Source: Gordonibacter massiliensis (ex Traore et al. 2017) (lineage in GTDB: Bacteria; Actinomycetota; Coriobacteriia; Coriobacteriales; Eggerthellaceae). Taken from it: 64,000 nt of DNA. The notes under the pieces were generated by a model, which worked only from the letters and a program-made list of their open reading frames with translations, searched no databases and was not told where the DNA came from. The translations under genes and the position numbers were made by a program. The DNA lies in contig LT827128.1 in NCBI GenBank assembly GCA_900170005.1, positions 2,166,168-2,230,167 on the forward strand, read 5' to 3'. Below, in pieces: positions 33,182 through 40,555 of the stretch (position 1 is the stretch's first letter; each line of letters begins with the position of its first letter).

Positions 33182-35596
33182 TTAAGCCTTCACGACTTCG
33201 CAGATGTTCGTATGCTGCGGGTTGCCCTTCGACAGGGGCGAGGGACGCTGGGTGGTGAGCGTGTTGATGCTGCCGCCCTTGTCCACACGGTCGCCCGCCA
33301 TGTCGGCGTCGTGCCACGCGCCCTGGGACACCGCCACCGTGCCGGGAACGACGCGGGGCGTGACCTTCGCCAAGAGCTCGATCTCGCCGAACTCGTTCTT
33401 CACGCGCACCTTGTCGCCCTGGGCGATCTTGCGCGGCTCCGCGTCGACCGGGTTGATCCAGGCCTCCTGCGGGTTGACCTCCTTGAGCTCGGGCATGAAG
33501 CCCCACGAAGAGTGGATGCGCCCGCGGTAGTGGAAGCCGGACAGCGCCAGCGGGTACTCGTCGGTCGTCGTTTCCACGCCGTACCATTCGGGCAGGTAGA
33601 CGGGGATCGGCGGCATGGTGTTCATACCGGGCAGCGTGTCGTCGGCCTCGAGTTCCCAACCCTCGGTGAACTGGAGCAGCTTCTCGGAGAATATCTCGAT
33701 CTTGCCGGACGGCGTGTCGAGCGCACTGCCCACGGGATCCTTGCGGAACTTCGCCATGGACACGACCGGGTCGTGCTCCTCGATGTACACGCCCATCTCG
33801 ACAGCCTCGTCCCACGTGGGCAGCTTCGGGCTCTTCTCGCGCGCCTTCTCGTACTGCTCCTTGATGCGCTCTTCCTCGGTCTTGCCCTCGGTGAACTCGT
33901 CGGCAACGCCGAACTTCTCGGCCATGAGCGTGGCCATCTCGTACGCCGTCTTGCGCTCGAACTTCGGCGAGGTGCAGGCCGTGCCCGTGATCATGTAGCC
34001 CGTGTCGGAGCCCGTGGAGATCTGGGACGTCTGCTCGAAACGGAACAGGTCGGGCAGGATAACGTCGGAGTACTTCAGCGAGTCGCACATAACCGTGTCG
34101 ATGCCCAGGATGAACTCGCACTTGCTCTCGTCGGCCAGGATGTCGTGCGCCTTGTTGATCTCGGAGTGCTGGTTCGTCAGGCAGTTGCCGGCATAGTTGA
34201 TCATGTACTTGATGTTCACCGGCAGCTTGTCGACGCCCTTGACGCCCGCGTTCTTCGAGGTCATCTCGGTACCGTGGTCGATGGCATCGGTGAACAGGAA
34301 GCACGGGATGGATGCCTTCACGGGATTCTTCCCGGCGTCCATGGACACGCTCGCCGGGCTCGTGCGGTCTTCGCGGGTGCCGTTGTTCGTACCGGGCAGG
34401 CCGATCTGGCCCACCAGGCAGGGCAGCGCCATGATGGCCCACGACGTCCACTCGCCGTTGCTGCGGCGCTGCGGGCCCCAGCCCTGGTTTACGTAGAGGG
34501 GCTTCGTCGTGCCGATTTCCTCGGCCAGGCTCTCGATGCGCTCGGCCGGGATGCCGGTGATCTTGGCGGCCCATTCCGGCGTCTTCTCCACCTTGTCGTA
34601 GCCTTCGCCCATGATATAGGCGTAGTAGGACATGTTTTTGCCCTTATAAGCCTCGGGCATGCTCTCCTCGTCGTAGCCCACGCAATAGGTGTGCAGGAAG
34701 TCCAAGTCCACCATGTCGTGCTCGATGAGGTAGTGGGCGATGCCGGCAACCAAGGCGGCGTCGGTGCCCGGGTTGATGGGCAGCCACTGCTCGGAATGGC
34801 CCACGATGGAGTCGTTCATGCGGTAGTCGATCATGTAGATCTTCGCGCCCGTGCGCTCGCGCAGGTGCACCCAGTCGTAGTGCGTGGTCAGACCGCCCTG
34901 ACGCGTTTCGGTGGGGCTGGAGCCGAAGATGAGCACGAGCTTGGCGTCCTCGGCGGCCTTGAACGAGCTGCCACCGGACTGCTTGGAGCCGTACATGTAC
35001 GGCGTGATGCAGGAGATCTGCGCCGTGGAATAGCTGTTGTAGAAGTTCAGGTAGCCGCCCACCAGGTTCAGGAAGCGGTTGAACGGACGCGACGTGGTGG
35101 CCGAGACGCCGGTGGCGTAGGGCACGTACACGGCCTCGTTGCCGTACTGGTCGATGACCTCTTTCAGCTTCGTGGCCGCCAAGTCGATGGCCTCGTCCCA
35201 GCTGATCTGCTCGTACTTGCCCTCGCCGCGCTTGCCCACGCGCTTCATGGGGTAGTTGATGCGGTCGGGGCTGGCGAGCCAGCGGCGATAGCTGCGGCCG
35301 CGCAGGCAGGCGCGCGGCTGCGGGTCATCGAAGCCCGCGTCCTTGCTGGTGTAGGTGTCCACCCACACCACCTCGTCATCCTGCACATGGAACTTCAGGC
35401 TGCAGCATCCCGGGCAGTTGATGGCGCAGTGGCCCCAGGTGATCTTCTCTTCGGACGCGGCATGCGCTTCGGGCACACCGGCTCCGAAGAGCGAGTCCGC
35501 AGCGGCCACGCTGCCGCCGACGGCTGCCAGCGCACCGAGCGCACCGGTCGTTTTCACGAACGTTCGGCGGCTCAGACTCGGCATGATGTCTGACAT
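33182..35596 (-). CDS. dmsA: DMSO reductase-type molybdopterin catalytic subunit DmsA
   Basis: 804 residues. Tat leader SRRTFVKTTGALGALAAVGGS (about 9-29), so it is exported folded. A 4Fe-4S site is formed by Cys57, Cys61, Cys65 and the Cys of RACLRGRS (about 98). SYSTAQISCITPYMYG is the DmsA segment in which Ser is the Mo ligand. Further family stretches: LIFGSSPTETRQGG, WLPINPGTDAALVAGIAHYL and FHYRGRIHSSWG, with the C-terminal dinucleotide-binding domain ending at QHTNICEV. Substrate may be DMSO, TMAO or another S- or N-oxide; this family is greatly expanded in Eggerthella, so the substrate cannot be assigned. ATG at 35596 after AGGGGGAG. Confidence 0.92.
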   Translation of the reverse strand: MSDIMPSLSRRTFVKTTGALGALAAVGGSVAAADSLFGAGVPEAHAASEEKITWGHCAINCPGCCSLKFHVQDDEVVWVDTYTSKDAGFDDPQPRACLRGRSYRRWLASPDRINYPMKRVGKRGEGKYEQISWDEAIDLAATKLKEVIDQYGNEAVYVPYATGVSATTSRPFNRFLNLVGGYLNFYNSYSTAQISCITPYMYGSKQSGGSSFKAAEDAKLVLIFGSSPTETRQGGLTTHYDWVHLRERTGAKIYMIDYRMNDSIVGHSEQWLPINPGTDAALVAGIAHYLIEHDMVDLDFLHTYCVGYDEESMPEAYKGKNMSYYAYIMGEGYDKVEKTPEWAAKITGIPAERIESLAEEIGTTKPLYVNQGWGPQRRSNGEWTSWAIMALPCLVGQIGLPGTNNGTREDRTSPASVSMDAGKNPVKASIPCFLFTDAIDHGTEMTSKNAGVKGVDKLPVNIKYMINYAGNCLTNQHSEINKAHDILADESKCEFILGIDTVMCDSLKYSDVILPDLFRFEQTSQISTGSDTGYMITGTACTSPKFERKTAYEMATLMAEKFGVADEFTEGKTEEERIKEQYEKAREKSPKLPTWDEAVEMGVYIEEHDPVVSMAKFRKDPVGSALDTPSGKIEIFSEKLLQFTEGWELEADDTLPGMNTMPPIPVYLPEWYGVETTTDEYPLALSGFHYRGRIHSSWGFMPELKEVNPQEAWINPVDAEPRKIAQGDKVRVKNEFGEIELLAKVTPRVVPGTVAVSQGAWHDADMAGDRVDKGGSINTLTTQRPSPLSKGNPQHTNICEVVKA

Positions 35597-35738
35597 GACA
35601 CTCCCCCTTCTTTCGTCTTCTCGCACGCCCCGCGCCTCCCGCGCCGAGCGCCTCGCCTCGCTCCCTCATCGGTTCGCACCGAGACGGCGAAGGTTCGATA
35701 ACGAGGCCCACCTTACCGTTAACCGCGAAGCCGCGTGT

Positions 35739-35751
35739 CACATAAAATGTG
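35739..35751. promoter_or_regulatory. Candidate operator in dmsA promoter region
   Basis: CACAT-AAA-ATGTG, an AT-rich palindrome in a GC-rich spacer, 143 bp before the dmsA ATG and 148 bp from the dmsB-like gene end. On the minus strand the neighbouring TTTTATGTGACACG could also hold promoter elements. It may be the target of the LuxR-type regulator at 36785 or of a Crp/FNR protein. Confidence 0.35.
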
Positions 35752-35812
35752 GTAACTTTGAGTTTCAGCAGATCATCAGAGGGTTACTCGCCCTGCGAAA
35801 CGAAGGGTTCTC

Positions 35813-35831
35813 CCCCGATGCCCCATCGGGG
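35813..35831 (-). terminator. Hairpin downstream of orphan dmsB-like gene
   Basis: CCCCGATG, CCC loop, CATCGGGG. Situated 68 bp past the stop of the gene that ends at 35899. A weak terminator; no T-run. Confidence 0.4.
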
Positions 35832-35898
35832 CCGCCCGTCCGCCCGCGATCGGAACGCGCCTCCCCCTTGCCTCAAGCGGCTTGCCGACCGCGCATCG

Positions 35899-36513
35899 TC
35901 AGCGCGCGGCACCCGACACAGCCGCTCTTTTCATGAACGAGTTCAGCATAACCGGAGCCATATTGAGCACCAGATTGGGCTGCGTCAGATCGGGCGCGGG
36001 AAGCGGCGGAACGGAAGCCAGGCTTCCATGCGCGGCGCGCAGTCGGTCGATGTCGTCGAAAGCGAGCGCGTGTTCGGAGCAGGCCGACACGCACGCCGGT
36101 TCGGGATGCGACCCGAACGCGTCGGCGCAGGCGTCGCACACGTGCGTCCGGCGACGGACGGGATCGTGCTTCGGCGCCTCGTAGGGACAGGCCGAGGCGC
36201 ACGCCCCGCATCCGATGCACTTCGAGGCGTCCGCAGTCACGATGCCCGTGGCCGCGTTTTTGAGCTTGGCATGGGAGGGACACGCGTCCACGCACGGCGG
36301 CGCGCTGCAGTGGTGGCAGCTGAGCGAGAGGAAGTAGGTGAACAACGTGGTCGAGCAGGTGCCGTCGGCGGCCTCCTCCCACACGCCGCCCTCGTAGCGC
36401 GTGACCGTGCGGCACGCTTCGCTTCGCGAAGTTCCGCATCGTTGGCAGCATGCGTCGACGCACGCCTTGCAACCGGTGCACTTGAGTGCGTCGAAGTAGA
36501 AACCGTACTGCAC
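35899..36513 (-). CDS. Orphan DmsB/NrfC-like four-cluster ferredoxin
   Basis: 204 residues from a GTG at 36513, chosen because AAAGGA lies seven bases upstream and VQYGFYFDALKCTGCKAC is the normal DmsB N-terminus. Cys sets: CTGCKACVDACCQRC, CHHCSAPPCVDACP, CIGCGACASACPYEAP and CDACADAFGSHPEPACVSACSEH. No catalytic A subunit is adjacent. The dmsABC operon lies downstream on the same strand, and a membrane LuxR regulator is divergent. It may provide an alternative B subunit for DmsA or for the second anchor at 30032. Confidence 0.85.
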   Translation of the reverse strand: MQYGFYFDALKCTGCKACVDACCQRCGTSRSEACRTVTRYEGGVWEEAADGTCSTTLFTYFLSLSCHHCSAPPCVDACPSHAKLKNAATGIVTADASKCIGCGACASACPYEAPKHDPVRRRTHVCDACADAFGSHPEPACVSACSEHALAFDDIDRLRAAHGSLASVPPLPAPDLTQPNLVLNMAPVMLNSFMKRAAVSGAAR

Positions 36514-36784
36514 GCTCTTGTCCTTTCGCCAGCCTTGCAACATGGTATCGTCAAACGCAACGACAACAAACGAGGTCAGGTATATTCGCGGTATTCTGTG
36601 GCCGCGTCGTTGCCGCGTCGTTGAGCTGCGAAAGCGCTTCCACGACGAGAAACGGCGCCGTTTTCGACGCAACGGCGCGGAAACTCGATCGCTCTTCGTT
36701 ACCGTTCGCCCCCGCGCGCCTGGAGGGCGGGCAACTGGGTTATACTTCACGCTTGCACCGGCCGTAGGCGATCAAGGACCATCC
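36514..36784. other. Divergent promoter region of orphan dmsB and luxR
   Basis: 271 bp. TATACT at 36741-36746 is a likely -10 for the regulator gene. A direct repeat GCCGCGTCGTTG occurs twice (36600-36625). TATATT at 36581 may serve the other strand. Confidence 0.45.
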
Positions 36785-38461
36785 GTGACCATCGCAAGCC
36801 TCCTACATATCCTGAAACCGAACGTGGCGTCGCTCGGCTACGCGCTGTTTCTGGCCATCAACGCCGCCGGCGTGTGGGGAGGCGTGTTCCCGTTCCTGCC
36901 GTTGGAATTCCAAACGCCCGAGATCGTGTTCTGGTTCTTCCTCGCCCAGTCGCTCGTGTTCTCGCTCAGCTACTTCGCCAGCGCCCTCGGCGTGTACTTC
37001 TTTCCCGGCCCCACGCGGCGCTTCATGGTCATGCTTGCCAGCGCACCGTACTTCCTGGGCTGGTGCTGCCTCATAGCCGCCATCTACTTCGACGCGTTCG
37101 CGCTGCCGCTCGTCGTAGCGGGAGGCGGTCTGCTGGGGCTGGGGTCGGCCGGATTCTTCATGCTGTGGCAGCGCCTGTTCTCCAGCTTCGACGCCGATCG
37201 CGGCAGCCGCGACCTTATCGTGGGAACGGCTTGGGGCGCCGTCATGTACTTCGCGCTGTACCTCATTCCGCAAGCGGTGACGGCGTATCTGATCCCCGCC
37301 GTGTTCCTGCCGCTGTTCGGTTTGGCCATCGTGTTGAAAAGTCGGGAGATCGACCGCGACCAGCCCATGTTCGAAGACGTGCCGCGCGACCACCCGCACG
37401 TGTACCGCAACGTCATCCGCGACTACTGGCGCAGCGCGTTCTGCGTGGGCGCCCTGGGTTTCTGCACGGGCGTCATGAGGTCGCTGGCCATTGGCGAGCC
37501 CCAGGTGGGCGCACTGGTGAACGTGATGTCCATGGCCGGCGCGCTCGTGGCGGCCATGGCGGTGCTGGTGCTGTGGCAGTACAAGAACCTGCGCCTGAAC
37601 GTGGCGGGCGCCTACCGCGTGGTGTTCCCGTTCGTCATCACGTCGTTTCTGCTGCTGCCGTTTCTGGTGACCGCGTACGCCCAATGGCTGGCGGCCATCC
37701 TGTACGCCGTGTACAGTGTTGCCATCATGCTCATGATGATGCAGTGCGCACAGGCGTCGCGCGACCGCGGCATCAACCCCGTGTTCATCTACGGGTTCTT
37801 CGGCGGCGTGGTGTACGCGCTGCACGACGTGGGGTTCATCGGCGGCTCGTTCGCCGAGCAGATCATGATCACGGGCATCGAGCCGCTGGCCGTGGTGGCG
37901 TTGGTGGCCGTGTACCTGCTGAGCCTCATGTACTTCGTGGGCCAGGGAGGCTTCCGCAAAGTGCTCGGGCGCGCCAGCGACGCCGAGAGCATCGAGCTCG
38001 TGGCGCTGCGACCCGTGGGCCGCGACGTCAGGGCAAAAGGTGCCGCGCAGGCGCAGCCCGCGTCGCACGGGGCGGCTTCTGACGAGAACGCGCGCGCCGC
38101 GCAAAGCCGCAAGAGCGCACCGCAAGACCACGCGCCCGCCGCGCCTTCCGACGGCACCGCACCGAAGCGGCCGACGTACGTCGACGCGCGGGGACGCGCG
38201 GGCGCGCCCGTGTACCAAGACCGCATATCGAAGCAAGCCGAGTTGCTGCGCCAGCACTACCGCCTGAGCGCACGCGAGACCGAGGTCATGGAGCTTATCG
38301 CCCGCGGCAACACCGTGGCCCGCATAGCCGAGGACCTCGTGGTGTCCGAGAACACCATCCGCACCCACTCCAAGCGCATCTACGCGAAGCTCGACATCCA
38401 CAAAAAACAGGAGCTGCTCGACCTCATAGACTCGTTCGACCCGAGCGATTTGGAAGACTGA
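36785..38461 (+). CDS. Membrane-anchored LuxR-type regulator (12-TM sensor)
   Basis: 558 residues starting at GTG 36785 after AAGGA. Residues 1-410 contain about 12 hydrophobic helices in an MFS-like arrangement. A long disordered Ala/Pro-rich linker (about 415-485) joins them to a C-terminal LuxR HTH: YRLSARETEVMELIARGNTVARIAEDLVVSENTIRTHSKRIYAKLDIHKKQELLDLI. This architecture is typical of Eggerthellaceae, where such proteins often sit beside molybdoenzyme operons. Probable role: membrane sensing of a respiratory substrate and activation of nearby dms genes. It is divergent from the orphan dmsB and convergent with the orphan dmsC. Confidence 0.88.
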   Translation: MTIASLLHILKPNVASLGYALFLAINAAGVWGGVFPFLPLEFQTPEIVFWFFLAQSLVFSLSYFASALGVYFFPGPTRRFMVMLASAPYFLGWCCLIAAIYFDAFALPLVVAGGGLLGLGSAGFFMLWQRLFSSFDADRGSRDLIVGTAWGAVMYFALYLIPQAVTAYLIPAVFLPLFGLAIVLKSREIDRDQPMFEDVPRDHPHVYRNVIRDYWRSAFCVGALGFCTGVMRSLAIGEPQVGALVNVMSMAGALVAAMAVLVLWQYKNLRLNVAGAYRVVFPFVITSFLLLPFLVTAYAQWLAAILYAVYSVAIMLMMMQCAQASRDRGINPVFIYGFFGGVVYALHDVGFIGGSFAEQIMITGIEPLAVVALVAVYLLSLMYFVGQGGFRKVLGRASDAESIELVALRPVGRDVRAKGAAQAQPASHGAASDENARAAQSRKSAPQDHAPAAPSDGTAPKRPTYVDARGRAGAPVYQDRISKQAELLRQHYRLSARETEVMELIARGNTVARIAEDLVVSENTIRTHSKRIYAKLDIHKKQELLDLIDSFDPSDLED

Positions 38462-38500
38462 GCAGCTCCTTCGGCGCTACCGCGCACCAGGGCGCGACGA

Positions 38501-39511
38501 CTATATCTGCAGCGCGTAGAACAGCACGCGGGCGGCCACCAGGGCCACGAGCACGGCCACGTTGCCCAGGGCGAGCAGGCCCACGGACGAGGCGGTCGCG
38601 GCGGTCGACTCGCCGGCGCTGGCCGTATCCCGGACGTGTGCGGCGTCGGTGCGCACGGAGTCGGTGCGGGCAGGGTCGCCGACCGGCGCGCCGTCGAAGC
38701 TGTTCCACGGCATGGCCGAAGCCCCTGCGGTGCTGCCCAGCGGCGCGCTCGAGCGCCCGCCGCCCAGCGAGCCGCGCATGCAGGCGAGCACGGCCACGAA
38801 GCCGACGATGGAAACCACCAGGTACACCCATGCGCCCGGCAGGAAGTCGACGCCCGGAAGCACGGCGGCTGCCACCGACTGCGCGTTCATCATCTGCACC
38901 GTCACCGCGAAGATGGCCACCACCGCGCCGACGAACGCCGAGATGAGCGCGATCGAGCCGAAGCGCGTGGCGCGCGCCGTCGGCAGCGCACGGGCCGCCG
39001 CCACGACGAACATGCCCAGCGGCACGCCGCCCACCACGCAGTACCCGGCGAATCCGAGCGGAACGACGGGCGAGGCCCACGTGGAAACGTCGGACAGGGA
39101 GTACGCCACCCCTATCGCCACGGAGAGCACCACCGCCAGCACGCCCAGGAAGCCCACGTACACTTTGCGCACGCCGTCGGCCAGCTTGCCGACCATCGCC
39201 ACCACCCAGTACACGAGCGCGGCCACCGCGAAGAGCACCGCCATGACGGCGACGAATCCCAAGGAGCCCAGCCCGACACCTTGGATAGCCAGCAAGGCGC
39301 TCTGCGGCGCGAAGGAGAACGCGAGCACCGCCACGAAGCTCGCCGCCAAAATGGCGAGCGGCAGCAGCGTCCATCGATCGATGCGGCCCAGCTCCTCGGC
39401 CGAGAAGCGCGTCGTGGCGAACGCGATGGCCAACCCGATGAAAGCGCCCGACGACATGGGCGCGGCCGCCGTGAAGAACACGAGCGGCAGTTGCAGGTAC
39501 GCGAGATCCAT
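38501..39511 (-). CDS. Orphan DmsC-family membrane anchor
   Basis: 336 residues. It begins MDLAYLQLPLVFFTAAAPMSSGAF, like the two DmsC proteins above, with eight helices. It carries an extra linker of about 60 Ser/Ala/Asp-rich residues (around 245-305: RSSAPLGSTAGASAMPWN ... TASAGESTAATAS) before the last helix, making it longer than the usual 280-290. No A or B subunit is adjacent, but the orphan DmsB lies 2 kb away beyond the LuxR gene. GGAGG lies ten bases before the ATG at 39511. Confidence 0.82.
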   Translation of the reverse strand: MDLAYLQLPLVFFTAAAPMSSGAFIGLAIAFATTRFSAEELGRIDRWTLLPLAILAASFVAVLAFSFAPQSALLAIQGVGLGSLGFVAVMAVLFAVAALVYWVVAMVGKLADGVRKVYVGFLGVLAVVLSVAIGVAYSLSDVSTWASPVVPLGFAGYCVVGGVPLGMFVVAAARALPTARATRFGSIALISAFVGAVVAIFAVTVQMMNAQSVAAAVLPGVDFLPGAWVYLVVSIVGFVAVLACMRGSLGGGRSSAPLGSTAGASAMPWNSFDGAPVGDPARTDSVRTDAAHVRDTASAGESTAATASSVGLLALGNVAVLVALVAARVLFYALQI

Positions 39512-39675
39512 GGGACATCAACCTCCTTGAAGCGCGAGGGCTCCTTCGAACACCGTTTTAGATTCGCGGCTATCTTAGGCGCTCCCCGACCGTTGCCTTC
39601 GAGGTTGGTTCCGTGTTCGATAAAGCGTTGCCGCCCCGATGCGGAGCCGACGCGTGCGCTCGCCCGAGAGTATCG

Positions 39676-40476
39676 CTACGTCAGGTCGAACACCTCTTGG
39701 ATGCGGTACACGCCGGCGGGCTTGCCTTCGAGGAACGCGGCGCAGTCCACAGCCCCGCGCGCGAAGCAATCGTCGCTGTACGCGTAGTGGGTTATCTCCA
39801 AGCGCTCGCCCATGCCCCCGAAATACACTTTGTGGTCGCTGGTGATGTCGCCTGCGCGCAGCGAATGGAAGCCCACGCCGCCCGGCTTGCGCGGGCCGTG
39901 CCCGACGCGCCCGTACTCGGCCAGCTCGTCGAGGGTCGCGCCTTTCAGCTCGGCGATCATGTTGCCGATGATGACGGCCGTGCCGCTGGGCGCGTCCAGC
40001 TTGTCGCGATCGTGTTGGTCGATGATCTCGATATCGCACTCGTCCGCAAGCGCCCGCGCCGCCGTTTCCACCAGCTTCAGCATCACGTTGACCATCTTCG
40101 ACGTGTTGCATTTGAAGATGACGGGGATGCGGCTCCCCGCCTCCTCGAAGCGCGCGAACTGTTCGGGCGTGAACCCGGTGCTGGCCGTGACGAGGGCCTT
40201 CCCGTGCGCGACGGCGAGATCGAGCGTCTCGAGGCACTGCTCCACGCTGGACACGTCGATGAGCGCGTCGCACTCGTCGATAACGGACTCGAGATCGTCG
40301 ACGACGGGGACGCCGAGATCGCGCCCCAAGCCGACCACCTGCCCGAGGTCTTTGCCGATGTAATCGCGCCCGGCGGGGCCCACGCCGCCCACCAGCTCCA
40401 TGCCTGGGCGCTCGTCGACGAACCGGCTGATAGGTTGGCCCATCTGACCGTGACATCCCACAACGACGATCTTCAT
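39676..40476 (-). CDS. dapB: 4-hydroxy-tetrahydrodipicolinate reductase
   Basis: A 266-residue NAD(P)H-dependent enzyme of the lysine/diaminopimelate pathway. The nucleotide loop is VVVGCHGQMGQPI (4-16); TASTGFTPEQ and the active-site loop IDQHDRDKLDAPSGTAV carry the catalytic His, Lys and the DAPSGT motif. The second His of the usual HHxxK is Asp here. FHSLRAGDITSDHKVYFGG is also diagnostic. It stands alone, without dapA. GGGAGCGAGCT precedes the ATG and a TATACT -10 lies 61 bp upstream. Confidence 0.92.
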   Translation of the reverse strand: MKIVVVGCHGQMGQPISRFVDERPGMELVGGVGPAGRDYIGKDLGQVVGLGRDLGVPVVDDLESVIDECDALIDVSSVEQCLETLDLAVAHGKALVTASTGFTPEQFARFEEAGSRIPVIFKCNTSKMVNVMLKLVETAARALADECDIEIIDQHDRDKLDAPSGTAVIIGNMIAELKGATLDELAEYGRVGHGPRKPGGVGFHSLRAGDITSDHKVYFGGMGERLEITHYAYSDDCFARGAVDCAAFLEGKPAGVYRIQEVFDLT

Positions 40477-40536
40477 AGCTCGCTCCCGTCTCGAAGCTCC
40501 CCTTGTCTCCAGGGAAGCGGACCGCCTCTCCCAGCC

Positions 40537-40542
40537 AGTATA
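40537..40542 (-). promoter_or_regulatory. -10 box (TATACT) of dapB
   Basis: CGTATACTGGCTGG on the minus strand, between dapB and the upstream luxR gene end (40556), so dapB has its own promoter. The TATACTGG sequence matches those at 12103 and 15132. Confidence 0.5.
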
Positions 40543-40555
40543 CGCCGGGACGGTC

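Larger units (their letters stand above)
35597..35898. other. Spacer between dmsA and orphan dmsB-like gene
   Basis: 302 bp containing the CACAT palindrome and the 19-bp hairpin listed separately. Nothing else recognised. Confidence 0.5.

Noticed and set aside
33212-35593. 793-codon plus-strand frame opposite dmsA
   Set aside because: Biased composition and complete overlap with dmsA, which has clear motifs.
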